From an uncultured Haliea sp. (GTDB taxonomy: Bacteria > Pseudomonadota > Gammaproteobacteria > Pseudomonadales > Halieaceae), in assembly GCA_913061145.1 (NCBI GenBank), contig CAJXUQ010000005.1, positions 119,226-183,225 of the forward strand: a stretch of 64,000 nt of DNA, given 5' to 3'. The notes beneath the pieces are model-generated. The model was not told the DNA's origin and did no database searches. It was given only the letters and a program-made list of their open reading frames with translations. Of this stretch, positions 32,683 through 42,489 are shown piece after piece. Each line of letters begins with the position of its first letter. The stretch's first letter is position 1. The translations under genes and the position numbers were made by a program.

Positions 32683-34819
32683 GTTGCAGCCACACGCGAG
32701 CCCGCGCCAGGGCATCGATCTGATAGACCTGAGACGCCTGCGGTCACCGCTGCAAGGGTCCCTGGACGCCGCCGAGGCGGCACTGATCGACTACAGCCGC
32801 GACATACAGCGCCGCGAGCCGCTGCTCCACTGTCTCTGGTCGGTGCACCACATTACCGCCGCGCTGGGCAGCCTGCGGCTGCACAAGGCGGAAATGCTGG
32901 CCCTGGAAATGGAGCGCGGTTTCCTGCGCCTGCTGCGTGGTGATGTAGTGGCAGAGCGACGCAATCTCGTCATGGGTGGCTTGATGCGGGCGATCAAGAC
33001 GCTGCCTGCCTATCTGGATCATGTCGAGCAGCTGCGCCTCGACAGCGGCCGCGGCCTTGAGCCCTGTGTCAATGACCTGCGCCGCTGGGCCGGTGAAGTG
33101 CCGCGCCCGGCGGCGCTGTTTTTCCACTATCCCGTGGCAGCCGACTGTGGAGTGACCCAGGGCGCCGAGCGCCCGGCGGAGGAGGCAATCCGACGTGGCG
33201 CTGATGTGTTGCTGGCGCCTTACCTGCAGGGCGCCAAGGGTGTGCTGGGCTCGCGGCCCGGGGCGGAGAGCGCGCGCACCCTGGCGCGCATTGCGCAGAA
33301 GATGCACGGCTTTCTCGTCGGGACGGTGCAGGAGCCGTTCTGGTTGTTGCTCATGGCGCTCTGTGAAGCGCTCGCGGCGGAGCTGGCGGAGCCAGATGAG
33401 TGCATTGCGCAGATCTTCAAAGCGGGCGCTTTCATGGTCAAACACGCGCGTGAGCACGGCAACGCTGTTGACCCTGAGATGGACTATCCGGCGTACGTGC
33501 AGCAGCTGCTGTTCTACATGGCAGCCTGCCCGGTGCAGCCGCTGTACGTGGCCCACGTGTGGCAGGTGTTCGGCATCACCGAAGACACCCTGCGTGATGC
33601 GCAGCGCGGCCTGATACATAACGATGCCCTGCTGGCCGCACTGCGCGGTGCATCTGCGCGCCTTTCCAGCCTGGTCGAGACCCTGGAGCAGGCTGACCTG
33701 GAAGCGGTTGCCACCGGGCGCGCGCCGCAGCCCGAGGACAGCATGGCCGAGTTGCAGGCCATTCGCTTGCGGCTGATTGCTGCGGGGGAGGAGGTCCTTG
33801 CGGAAGATCTGCGGGGTGCCGACGCCATGCTGGAGCAGCTGTTTGCCGGACGTTTCGCCGAGCAACCTGAGCGCTGTCGTCAGGCGGTGCTGTCCCTCGC
33901 GCAAACTCTGGTGGATACGCAACTTGCCATCGCCAACCGTGTGTTGCTGCGCGGTGAGCAGCCTGCGTCAGAGCGGTCATTTGCCGTGCTGGCGCCCCTG
34001 CTGTTGGCCACCGTTGAACGCTTGAACCACTTGCAGGAACAATTGCAGCAAGGTGCTGACGATGAACTGCGGCGCGCTGTTGCGGCCGACCTGCTGGCCA
34101 TGGAGGGCGCGCTGTCGCTGCAGGGCCTGCTGCGCGAGGCTGCGGTCGCCGGGCAGCTCGGGCGCTGGCTTGGCGAGGCTCGCGAACGGTTGATCTCGGA
34201 TGAACCCGTTGCCATGCACTTTGCCCAGGCTCTGGCCTGGCTGTCACTGCACATGGAGCGGTTGAGCCTCGACCCCGCTTCTGCCGGGGATGATGTGCTC
34301 TGGGCAGCGGAACAGGCCGCGATGTTTCTGCAGTCGGCGCCTGCGGATGAGACCGCGGGTGTGCCGGCCGCGGACTCTGCGGAACAGGCACAAGGTGCGC
34401 CGGCGACCGAGCGGGCTGAAACCATTCCCGCGGCGTTCCGGGAGGTGTTCCTGGAGGAATCGCAGGAGATCATCGCCCGCCTGCAGAGCGAGCTGCCAAC
34501 CTGGGTTGCAGCGCCGGCGCGCGACGAGCGTCTGCGGGAAATACGCCGGCACTTCCATACCTTCAAGGGCAACGGCAACGCGGTGGGCCTGTTCTCGCTG
34601 GGCGACCTCGGTCGCGATGTGCAGGACCTGCTGGACCGGGTTCTGGAGAGCCAGCAGCCGTTGGACGCGACCCTGCCCCTGTTGTTGCAGGATGTGCTGG
34701 CGGCACTGCCGGAATTGGTCGCCACCTGCGGCGGCGCCGGAGAATTTGATGCTGCCCGCGTGCGGGAGCTGCGCAACCGCTGTATGAGCCTTGGCCGGGA
34801 GATCGCTGATGGACGGTAA
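32675..34819 (+). CDS. ChpA-like N-terminal protein with Hpt domains (ChpA part 1)
   Basis: 714 aa. The N-terminal region (about residues 28-125: CLWSVHHITAALGSLRLHKAEMLALEMERG) matches the His-less first Hpt-like module of PilL/ChpA proteins. A long helical region follows. A true Hpt is seen near the C-terminus, with the phospho-histidine at residue 628 (HTFKGNGNAVGLFSL). No kinase core is present; it is encoded by the next gene. It may relay phosphate from ChpA part 2 or act as a scaffold. The stop lies 11 nt inside the next gene, whose own ribosome site argues that the split is real. Confidence 0.75.
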   Translation: MSELQPHASPRQGIDLIDLRRLRSPLQGSLDAAEAALIDYSRDIQRREPLLHCLWSVHHITAALGSLRLHKAEMLALEMERGFLRLLRGDVVAERRNLVMGGLMRAIKTLPAYLDHVEQLRLDSGRGLEPCVNDLRRWAGEVPRPAALFFHYPVAADCGVTQGAERPAEEAIRRGADVLLAPYLQGAKGVLGSRPGAESARTLARIAQKMHGFLVGTVQEPFWLLLMALCEALAAELAEPDECIAQIFKAGAFMVKHAREHGNAVDPEMDYPAYVQQLLFYMAACPVQPLYVAHVWQVFGITEDTLRDAQRGLIHNDALLAALRGASARLSSLVETLEQADLEAVATGRAPQPEDSMAELQAIRLRLIAAGEEVLAEDLRGADAMLEQLFAGRFAEQPERCRQAVLSLAQTLVDTQLAIANRVLLRGEQPASERSFAVLAPLLLATVERLNHLQEQLQQGADDELRRAVAADLLAMEGALSLQGLLREAAVAGQLGRWLGEARERLISDEPVAMHFAQALAWLSLHMERLSLDPASAGDDVLWAAEQAAMFLQSAPADETAGVPAADSAEQAQGAPATERAETIPAAFREVFLEESQEIIARLQSELPTWVAAPARDERLREIRRHFHTFKGNGNAVGLFSLGDLGRDVQDLLDRVLESQQPLDATLPLLLQDVLAALPELVATCGGAGEFDAARVRELRNRCMSLGREIADGR

Positions 34820-37800
34820 TCAGAAGGAGCTCACCGTCGAGGAGCTGCTCAGGGAACCCTGGGCGCAGCCACTGCTCGAGGAGTGGGGAGAGCATGCGCT
34901 GCGCTGGCTGTTGAGTCGTCGTCTCGATGAGCCTGAGGAGAAACTGTTTGCCGTAGCGGGCGATCGCCTGCGCCGTCCCGCGGCGGACCTTAGTGACCAG
35001 GAAGCGCGGCTTGGGGCGCGTCATATGATGGGTGGCGCGGTCGCCGATGACCTGTCTGACTTTATCGAGGAAGAGATCGTGCTGACCTCGGTCAGCGATT
35101 CCAGCGGCATATACGGCGGGCGTGCGGGGGAGGCCGGATCCGGACGCATGGATGCGCCACGGCACGAGTTTATCGCCGTGCGTCACGCGCGCGGCGCTGC
35201 TGACCGCAGCACCCGTGAAGCACTCGCGCACCTCGCTGGCGCCGATGTACTCAATCTCGGTCCGCCACCGGCCCTGCCCAGCACCCTCGAGCGCGACGAG
35301 GCCGACCTCTCCGCTGCGCTGGAGGCTTCCGCTGCCCCCGTGGAGCAGGCGGCCGATGCCGCGCCTGAGGTAACTGGGGCCACGCTTCCAGACGTCCCCG
35401 AGACAGCAGTGGATGAAGCGCCGCAGGCGCCCGTGGTGTCCGTCGCACCTGAGGTGTCGCCAGCCGAGACCTCGGTCATCCCGGTCACTACGGAAACTAC
35501 GGACACGCCTGCGCCAGCGCCGACACCCAGCCTAGCGCCGATCCCGGCGGAGCCGCCATCGGCCCCAGCCGTCGCCGCAGCTGCCACCGCCGCATCGCCC
35601 ACCGCCGCCGAGCTGGCTGAGGCGAGCGCAGACGAGCTGTCCTGGTGCGTGCCGCGGGATATCACCTTTAACTTCAGTACCCGGGGCGGCAGCGAGCTGT
35701 TCCAGGATTTTCTCGACGCCTTTATCGAGGAGGCCGGTACGGAGCTTGAGAAGCTCGAGGACAGCCTCGGTGCCTGGGAGCGAGAGGCTGCGGGCGCCGC
35801 CGCGCCGGGTGGCGAGGCTTCGAAACAGGTCTCACGGGTGCTGCATACCCTGAAGGGAATAGCCAAGGGTGTTGGCCTGCAGCGTTACGGCACCCTTATT
35901 CACAATTTCGAAACCCTGCTCGACCGCCTGCCCTGCGAGGCCGGCGGCGAAGCGCACTATTTTCGCATCATCAATGCCTGGCTGGATGCAACGGTGCGCG
36001 GCTATGAGCATATTCAGCAGACGCGGAACGATGTCGCCAGTGAGCTTCCGCTGCAACAGGATGCACCTCCGCCCGCCACCGGTGACGACAGCACGACGGC
36101 GGGTGGCGCGCCGCAGCTGCAACCGCTGGCACCGGGCCAGCGCCAGGAAGATCGCAAGATCGCCGACGCCGGTGCCCAGGCGCTGGGTGCCCAGCAGACG
36201 ATCCGCATCAGCCCCGATGCCCTCGATTACCTGCTCAACCTGGGCAACGAGGTGCAGAAGCTCGGCGTTCGCGCGTCCCAGAGCACCCTGCAGAGTAAGC
36301 GCGCGACGGGCGAGCTGTTGAGCCGGATCGGCTCTCTGCGCACGCACATCGGGCGCATTTCCGACCGTGCACTGCTCAGCGCGACAACCCGGCGTAGCGG
36401 TCCGGATACGGAGCTTGACGCTCTGGAAATGGACCAGTACTCGGATATTCACGAGGCGGCGAGCATTCTGCGTGAAGCGGTGGATGACCTCGATGAGCTG
36501 GCGCGGCTGGCGGGACGGCACACGTCCGCGGCCGAAGCGCTGCTGAAGCAGCAGGCCGGTATGGTTGCCTCCCTCGGATCGTCGATCCGCGCGGCGCGTG
36601 TGGTTCCGGTTTCACGGTTGATGCCCGGGCTGCGCCGCATCGTGCGCACGGTCAGCGCGGAACTGGGCAAGGCGGTGATGTTCCGGGTGATCAGCGAAGC
36701 CGGCAAGCTCGATCGCGACAGCCATGCCTGCTGCCAGATCATTCTTGAGCACATGGTGCGCAACGCACTGGATCACGGTATCGAAGCCCCCGCGGAGCGC
36801 ATTGCGGCCGGCAAGTCGGACACGGGTGTGATCAGCATCGATGTGCGCAAACAGGGCACGGATTATGTGGTGTCGCTCAGTGACGATGGCCGCGGCATTG
36901 ATCCCCAGCGCATGCGGGAACAGGCGCGCAAGAAGGGGCTGGACGTCGATGTGGATAGTCTCACCGACCGCGAGGCCCAGCGCCTGGTGTTCCACCGCGG
37001 ATTCTCCACCGCCGAGCGGATCAGCGAAATTTCCGGCCGCGGGGTCGGCATGGACATCGTGATGGGAGAGTTGCAGCGCATCGGGGGTGATATCGAGATC
37101 GAGTCCAACCTCGGTCGCGGTACGACCTTCCGCATTCGCATACCCTCCAACATCAGCGTCAACGGTGCCCTGCTGGTGACCGTCGCGGATACCGCTTACG
37201 CGATACCCTTTGACGGTCTGATCGGCGTTGAGCATGTGCCGGCGGACGAATTTCTGCAGGCGGTACAGGACCAGACGGATCTGCCTTTGCTGGGCCGCCG
37301 TTGTCAGCCCTCCTACCTGGCGGCCCTGTGTTCCGGTGTGCCTCTGCCCGACCGCGACAACTGGGGCGCTACCGTGCCCGTTATCGTGGCCGGATCCGGC
37401 CAGCACCATATGGCGATTGCCGTGGACCGCGTGGAAGAGGCCCTCGAGCTGGTCATCCGCTCGCTCGGCAGTCAGTTCGCCAATCTGCCCTGGGTCGTGG
37501 GGGGGACCACCAGCTCGGATGGACGTGCCATTGTCGCGCTCAACCTGAACCTGCTGGTCAGCCGACAGGCACTTGAGCCTGTCCCCGACCTCTCACTGGA
37601 GCCCGTGGCGGACGTCAACCTGCTGGTCATGGTGGTGGACGATTCGCGCACCCAGCGCATGGTGGCGACGAGCCAGCTGCAAAGTCTCGGGGTAGAGACG
37701 GTCACTGCGGAAAACGGGCTTGCTGCTATAGAGCTTCTGGCGGGCATACACCGTCTTCCCGATGTGATTTTGCTGGACATTGAAATGCCGCTGAAAGACG

Positions 37801-38003
37801 GGATCCAGACCCTGCGCGAGATTCGCCGATCCCCGCGCCTGCAGTCTATTCCGGTCATCATGGTCACCTCGCGCACGGGGCCCAAGCACCGTGCGCTCGC
37901 CGAACAGGCCGGTTGCAGCGGTTACATGGGCAAACCGTTCAACTTCCCGCTGCTGGTTGAGCAGATTGCCGAATTGACCGGCTACCCCCTGCGCCTGTCC
38001 TGA
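34809..38003 (+). CDS. ChpA-like hybrid histidine kinase (Hpt-kinase-CheW-receiver)
   Basis: 1064 aa. Order: an unrecognised N-terminal region (1-165), an Ala/Pro/Val-rich linker (about 165-280), an Hpt with His346 (HTLKGIAKGVG), and a dimerisation helix. The CheA-type ATPase has N box HMVRNALDHGIE (about 650), DDGRGID and RGVGMDIV. A CheW domain (about 775-925) and a receiver with Asp990 (ILLDIEMPLKDG) follow. ATG 34809 has GGGAG 7 nt upstream. Together with the 714-aa protein it covers the layout of ChpA, normally one polypeptide of over 2000 aa. Confidence 0.85.
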   Translation: MDGNQKELTVEELLREPWAQPLLEEWGEHALRWLLSRRLDEPEEKLFAVAGDRLRRPAADLSDQEARLGARHMMGGAVADDLSDFIEEEIVLTSVSDSSGIYGGRAGEAGSGRMDAPRHEFIAVRHARGAADRSTREALAHLAGADVLNLGPPPALPSTLERDEADLSAALEASAAPVEQAADAAPEVTGATLPDVPETAVDEAPQAPVVSVAPEVSPAETSVIPVTTETTDTPAPAPTPSLAPIPAEPPSAPAVAAAATAASPTAAELAEASADELSWCVPRDITFNFSTRGGSELFQDFLDAFIEEAGTELEKLEDSLGAWEREAAGAAAPGGEASKQVSRVLHTLKGIAKGVGLQRYGTLIHNFETLLDRLPCEAGGEAHYFRIINAWLDATVRGYEHIQQTRNDVASELPLQQDAPPPATGDDSTTAGGAPQLQPLAPGQRQEDRKIADAGAQALGAQQTIRISPDALDYLLNLGNEVQKLGVRASQSTLQSKRATGELLSRIGSLRTHIGRISDRALLSATTRRSGPDTELDALEMDQYSDIHEAASILREAVDDLDELARLAGRHTSAAEALLKQQAGMVASLGSSIRAARVVPVSRLMPGLRRIVRTVSAELGKAVMFRVISEAGKLDRDSHACCQIILEHMVRNALDHGIEAPAERIAAGKSDTGVISIDVRKQGTDYVVSLSDDGRGIDPQRMREQARKKGLDVDVDSLTDREAQRLVFHRGFSTAERISEISGRGVGMDIVMGELQRIGGDIEIESNLGRGTTFRIRIPSNISVNGALLVTVADTAYAIPFDGLIGVEHVPADEFLQAVQDQTDLPLLGRRCQPSYLAALCSGVPLPDRDNWGATVPVIVAGSGQHHMAIAVDRVEEALELVIRSLGSQFANLPWVVGGTTSSDGRAIVALNLNLLVSRQALEPVPDLSLEPVADVNLLVMVVDDSRTQRMVATSQLQSLGVETVTAENGLAAIELLAGIHRLPDVILLDIEMPLKDGIQTLREIRRSPRLQSIPVIMVTSRTGPKHRALAEQAGCSGYMGKPFNFPLLVEQIAELTGYPLRLS

Positions 38004-38004
38004 T

Positions 38005-38391
38005 ATGGAGACGCAGGTGGCAAACGCCGTCCCCGCTGTACTGCTTCCCTGCGCCGATGGCGCCACCTGGCTGGTGCCGCTGAACGGCCTCGCGGAAATC
38101 GTGGTGGTGCGTGAGGCGGTAAGCGGCACGTTGGCCTGGCGGGAAGCCCGGATTCCCGTGCTGCACCCCACACCGGCGGCCCGGACTTTCGCTGTGCTGC
38201 TGGGTATCAACGTCCCTTTCTGGGCACTGCCGCTGGCCTCGGAACCGGTGGTCTACCGCCCGCTGGCGGCAGACGATATTGCGGACGATGCGGCGCCCGC
38301 GGCAGGCGGTATCCCGGCGCGGATAGCGGGCAGGCAATGCCTGATACCTGACCTGCTCGCCGCTGAGTCCGGCCTCTCCCTGACGCCCTGA
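38005..38391 (+). CDS. Short CheW-like protein (ChpC-like)
   Basis: 128 aa, 1 nt after the kinase gene. LLPCADGATWLVPLNGLAEIVVVRE, an internal ARIPVLHP and FAVLLGI resemble a shortened CheW fold, as in ChpC, the second coupling protein of the Pil-Chp system. The C-terminal half is weakly conserved. No CheR/PilK or CheB/ChpB gene follows. Confidence 0.6.
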   Translation: METQVANAVPAVLLPCADGATWLVPLNGLAEIVVVREAVSGTLAWREARIPVLHPTPAARTFAVLLGINVPFWALPLASEPVVYRPLAADDIADDAAPAAGGIPARIAGRQCLIPDLLAAESGLSLTP

Positions 38392-38703
38392 TCGGGCCCT
38401 GCAGCCGCGGGTGGGCATCGACGGGTGCACCGTCGCGTGTAAAAATTTGGCGCATAATAGCTGAATAGACCCCCTCAAAATCGCTTTAAACGTAAAAATA
38501 TGGGCGAAAAAAGACACTTTTTTCCAATTGATACCCAATAATGCTTTTCCCGGCATTGTCAGACAGCGGCTGCCTGCCTATAACTGAGCGCGCTGCCAGT
38601 GTGCAGCGGCGCTGTCGGACAGGCTCGGCCAGTCAGGCTCGGGGAGACGGTTGGTTGAACCTGCAGCGTCGGAAAGGATTTCTGTGAATACCAGGGGGCA
38701 GCC
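38392..38703. other. 312-nt intergenic region with AT-rich core
   Basis: Contains no gene that I can support. About 38440-38545 is AT-rich against its surroundings and includes a perfect inverted repeat GAAAAAAG-ACA-CTTTTTTC (38506-38524). In RNA this would be a weak A/U stem ending in a short U run. It may be a regulator site or a poor terminator after the chemosensory operon. It probably also carries the promoter of the 38704 gene. Confidence 0.45.
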
Positions 38704-39039
38704 ATGTTTACCATTACACCCACGGCCACGCTGGGGTCCAGCCAGCGGGATGACCTTGAAGTTTTTGCCGTAATCGACGGCCGCAAAGTGTTTCTGCCTG
38801 AGGAAGCACGTTACGTCATGCAGGACCGACGCGGGCTCTGGTTCTACAGCAAGCGCAAGCCGCGTTTGTCAGAGGGCGACTGGACACCGAACAAAACCAG
38901 TATTGCCTGTGTCACCGAACGGGGCTGTGTCCGGGTTTTGAAGACGGAACCCGCAACAACGTGGCTGGAAACCTGCCAGCGGACCATCCGCATGGTGGCC
39001 CGGGATGGTGAACGACGCCCGGCCGACGACGCTGCCTGA
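38704..39039 (+). CDS. Hypothetical 111-aa protein
   Basis: Unrecognised soluble protein. It starts after a GGGGGC purine stretch about 4 nt upstream of the ATG. The central part EVFAVIDGRKVFLPEEARYVM..RRGLWFYSKRKP looks like a compact beta-rich domain with many basic residues; the tail is charged and probably disordered. No signal peptide or membrane helix. It ends exactly where the convergent rmuC stop begins (39039/39040). Codon usage looks like its neighbours. Confidence 0.6.
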   Translation: MFTITPTATLGSSQRDDLEVFAVIDGRKVFLPEEARYVMQDRRGLWFYSKRKPRLSEGDWTPNKTSIACVTERGCVRVLKTEPATTWLETCQRTIRMVARDGERRPADDAA

Positions 39040-40395
39040 TTACGGCGCGCGCTCGTCGTCGCCGGTGTCGGCTGCGGGTGTCTCGGCACGCTCGGGGCTG
39101 CGGTCAACCGCGCTGAGCCGGTCGACATCGATATCCAGATGCAGGGGGTCCAGGGTGGGCATATGCTTGCTGGTTGCCGTCGACAGGTGCTGGAATCGAT
39201 CGACCTTGCCCGCGAGACCTTGTCGCCCGCTGAGTCCAAGCACGGTACTGTTGTACTGGTTGGCCGCCGTCTGCAGAGTATTGCCGAGCCGCTGCAGGCG
39301 TTCGGCCACGGTGCACACCTGATTGTAGACATCGCCGGCGCTGCGGCTGATTTCCTGCGCTTCGCGGTTGCTGCGCTCCACGATCCAGAGGTTGGCGACG
39401 GTGCGCAGCACCGGCATCAGCGTCGTGTGTGATACCAGCACCACACCGCGCTGGTATCCATAGGCAAACAGATCGCGGTCCTGGCGCATTGCTTCGATCC
39501 AGGCCGGCTCAATGGGCATGAACATCAGGACGAAGTCGGGGCTGCCCAGCCCCGGCAGATTGGCGTACTCCTTGCCCGCCAGATCGTCGATATGCTGTCG
39601 AATCGCCCGTCCGTGGGCCTCGAGCCGGGCGTCGCGCTGCGCCTCGTTGTCTGCAGACAGCGCAGCTTCGTAGTCCACCAGAGACACTTTACTGTCGATC
39701 ACGAGGTGGCGCTTGTCGGGCAGCAGGATCAGCGCGTCGGGCAGGCGCCGGCGGCCCTGCTCGTCCCGCAACGCCGCCTGCGTCACATAATGCTCCCCGG
39801 GCAGCAGCCCCGCCTGTTCCAGCGTGCGTTCGAGCTGCGCCTCACCCCAGTTCCCGGTGGTTTTCTTGTCGCCCTTCAGGGCAGCGGCGAGATTGCTCGC
39901 CTGTTCACTCATGGCGAGGCCGATCTCCAGCACCTTGCGCAGCTCTGCCCCCAGTGCTGCCTGGCCCTGCAGGGATTCCGAGTGGACGCGATCGATGCGC
40001 TGCTGGAAGCTGCTGATCTGTTCGCGAAACGGCTGCAGCAGTTGACCGAGGGCCTCCTTGCTGTTGTCCGTGAACTGGCGCCCGCGGGCCTCAAAAATGC
40101 GCTGAGCAAGATGCTCAAACTCAAGCTTCAGCTGCGCACGGTTTTCGTTCAGCAGCTGCAACTGGTCAGCGTGCTGGCGTGCCTGCTCGCGCTGCCGGGC
40201 CAGCAGGCGATCGTACTCACTGCGCAGACTCTGGTAGCGGTCGGTGAGCTGTTGCAGCGCCCGCGCCTGGGCTGCCGCCTGTTGCTGGTGCAGGCGCAGG
40301 CGCCAGATCAGTGCCGCTATCAACCCGACGGTAAGCCCGGCCAGAATCCCCAGTGTGGGCAGGAACCAGGGACTTTGCAGGACGCTGATGGGCAC
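39040..40395 (-). CDS. rmuC: DNA recombination protein RmuC
   Basis: 451 aa: N-terminal membrane anchor (about residues 10-32), a long coiled coil rich in Gln/Arg, then the RmuC nuclease-like core with NWGEAQLERTLEQAGLLPGEHY, ALILLPDKRHLVIDSKVSL and FMPIEPAWIEA. RmuC limits DNA inversions; the exact reaction is not established. It begins 6 nt after the glyS stop, so glyQ-glyS-rmuC is probably one transcript. The acidic, Ser/Arg-rich C-terminus is variable. Confidence 0.93.
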   Translation of the reverse strand: MPISVLQSPWFLPTLGILAGLTVGLIAALIWRLRLHQQQAAAQARALQQLTDRYQSLRSEYDRLLARQREQARQHADQLQLLNENRAQLKLEFEHLAQRIFEARGRQFTDNSKEALGQLLQPFREQISSFQQRIDRVHSESLQGQAALGAELRKVLEIGLAMSEQASNLAAALKGDKKTTGNWGEAQLERTLEQAGLLPGEHYVTQAALRDEQGRRRLPDALILLPDKRHLVIDSKVSLVDYEAALSADNEAQRDARLEAHGRAIRQHIDDLAGKEYANLPGLGSPDFVLMFMPIEPAWIEAMRQDRDLFAYGYQRGVVLVSHTTLMPVLRTVANLWIVERSNREAQEISRSAGDVYNQVCTVAERLQRLGNTLQTAANQYNSTVLGLSGRQGLAGKVDRFQHLSTATSKHMPTLDPLHLDIDVDRLSAVDRSPERAETPAADTGDDERAP

Positions 40396-40401
40396 GTGCC
40401 G

Positions 40402-42489
40402 CTAGTTGTTGCGCGGCACGGCCAGCTGCGAGATATCCGCTACCCGCAGGAACCGCTCGCGCAGGCTGTGTAGCAGGCTCAACCGGTTGCCGCGCAGCAC
40501 GGGGTCCTCGGTGTTGACCATGACCTCGTCAAAGAAGGCGTCAACCGGCGCTTGCAGGGCCGCCAGGCAGGACAGCGCTTCGCTGTAGGCGCCTTCGGCG
40601 AGGTGGCCCTCGCTTTCGCTGCCAAGCACCGCAAGGCGCTCCGCGAGCGTATGTTCCGCAGGGTCCTGCAGCAGGTCGCTGCGCACGTCGCCAAAGCGGA
40701 AGCCGTCCTCGAGTTTGTCCAGGATATTGCTCACGCGCTTATTGGCCGCGGCCAGCGCGGCGGCTTCCGGCAGCTGGCTGAACGCATGCACCGCGAGCAC
40801 CCTGCGCTGGACATCCAGTGGCCTTCCGGGTTTGTTGGCGCTTACTGCTTTGAACACTTCCGCCGGGATGTCCAGTTCCTCATACCAGGCGCGGAAGCGT
40901 TCCAGCATGTAGTCGAGCACCTGCTCTGCGGTGCCTTCCGCAAGGGCATCGGCGCTGTAACCCTGCACCGCCAGTGCGAGGCACTCGCGCAAATCGAGAT
41001 CCTGTTCCTTCTCGACCAGAATTCGCAGTACCGCCAGCGACGCCCGGCGCAGGGCAAAGGGATCCCGTGAGCCGGTAGGGGGTTGGCCGATACCGAAGAT
41101 GCCTACCAGCGTATCGAGTCGGTCCGCTACCCCCACGGCGGCGGCGGTCAGGCCCTGCGGCAGACGGTCGCCGGCGTAGCGTGGCCAGTAATGTTCCTCA
41201 ACCGCCGCCGCCACCTCAGGTGACTCACCGTCGTGCCGTGCGTAATAGGCCCCGGCAATACCCTGCATGTCGGCAAACTCCAGCACCATCTGCGTGCCCA
41301 GATCCGCCTTGCACAGCAGGCCGGCGCGCTCTGCGTCAGCCACGCTGCCACCGAGCTGTGCCGCCAGTTCCCCGGCCAGCCTGGACACCCGCTGTGACTT
41401 GTCGTAGAGCGAGCCCAGCTTCTGCTGGAAGACAATGTTGCGCAGGCCCTCAAGCCGCGAAAACAGGCTGTGCTGTTTGTCGGTTTCGAAAAAGAAGGCG
41501 GCGTCGCTGAGCCGCGGGCGGATAACCCGTTCGTTGCCGGCAATCACCTGCGCCGGGTCCTTGCTCTCGATATTGCACAGGGTGATGAAGTGGGGCAGCA
41601 GAGCGCCATCGGCATCCACCAGGTGGAAGTACTTCTGGTGCTCCTTCATGGAGGATACCAGGGCTTCTGCAGGTACACTGAGGAAGCGCGGTTCGAAGTT
41701 GCCCGTGAGCGCTACCGGCCATTCGACCAGTCCGGTTACCTCATCCAGCAGGTCGGTGTCGATGACCGCCTGCGCATTCAGCGCGCTGGCCTCGACCTCA
41801 ACCTGCTCGCGAATCATGGCGCGACGCTCCTCGAAATCTGCGATGACTTTCGCCCCGGCGAGGGTCTCTGCGTAGTCTTCCGGTCGCTCCAGGCGGATCT
41901 CGCCGCTGCTGTGGAAGCGGTGGCCGCGCGTGGTATTGCCCGTGGGCAGGCCGAGCACGGAGCCGAAATCGCTCTCGCCGCCGAGCATGGCCACCACCCA
42001 GTGCACAGGGCGCACAAACTCGATACGGCTCGCGCCCCAGCGCATGCGCTTGGGAATGGGCAACTCGCGGATGCTCTCGTGAATGATGTCGTTGAAGCTG
42101 CTGCGCAACTGCGCGCCGGCCAGCGTGGTGCGCAGGCACAGGCGCGGACCCTTGGGCGTGTCGACCACGGTCAGCGCTTCGGGCTCAAGCCCCTGCTTGC
42201 GCGCAAAGCCCACCGCCGCCGGCGTCCAGTTGCCCTGTTCGTCGCGCGCACGGTCGGCGGGCGGCCCCTGTATCTCCTGTTCCCGGTCCGGCGCCTGCAG
42301 GGCGACGTCCTGAATCAGCACTGCCAGCCGGCGTGGTGCGGCGAACCAGCGCACGGCGCCATGGGTCAGGCCGCGCTGCGCCAGCCCGGTGACGATGCCG
42401 TCGCGGAACGCGGTACCCAGCGTCTTCAGCGCCTTGGGAGGCAGCTCTTCGGTGCCCAGTTCAACGAGCAGCGTTTCGGTCTGCTTCAT
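40402..42489 (-). CDS. glyS: Glycyl-tRNA synthetase beta subunit
   Basis: 695-aa beta chain of the bacterial alpha2beta2 enzyme. It starts [21 protein letters not shown] and contains [26 protein letters not shown] and the C-terminal anticodon-binding and HD-like regions. ATG overlaps the glyQ stop by 4 nt (ATGA), coupling the two chains. Normal length. Confidence 0.97.
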   Translation of the reverse strand: MKQTETLLVELGTEELPPKALKTLGTAFRDGIVTGLAQRGLTHGAVRWFAAPRRLAVLIQDVALQAPDREQEIQGPPADRARDEQGNWTPAAVGFARKQGLEPEALTVVDTPKGPRLCLRTTLAGAQLRSSFNDIIHESIRELPIPKRMRWGASRIEFVRPVHWVVAMLGGESDFGSVLGLPTGNTTRGHRFHSSGEIRLERPEDYAETLAGAKVIADFEERRAMIREQVEVEASALNAQAVIDTDLLDEVTGLVEWPVALTGNFEPRFLSVPAEALVSSMKEHQKYFHLVDADGALLPHFITLCNIESKDPAQVIAGNERVIRPRLSDAAFFFETDKQHSLFSRLEGLRNIVFQQKLGSLYDKSQRVSRLAGELAAQLGGSVADAERAGLLCKADLGTQMVLEFADMQGIAGAYYARHDGESPEVAAAVEEHYWPRYAGDRLPQGLTAAAVGVADRLDTLVGIFGIGQPPTGSRDPFALRRASLAVLRILVEKEQDLDLRECLALAVQGYSADALAEGTAEQVLDYMLERFRAWYEELDIPAEVFKAVSANKPGRPLDVQRRVLAVHAFSQLPEAAALAAANKRVSNILDKLEDGFRFGDVRSDLLQDPAEHTLAERLAVLGSESEGHLAEGAYSEALSCLAALQAPVDAFFDEVMVNTEDPVLRGNRLSLLHSLRERFLRVADISQLAVPRNN

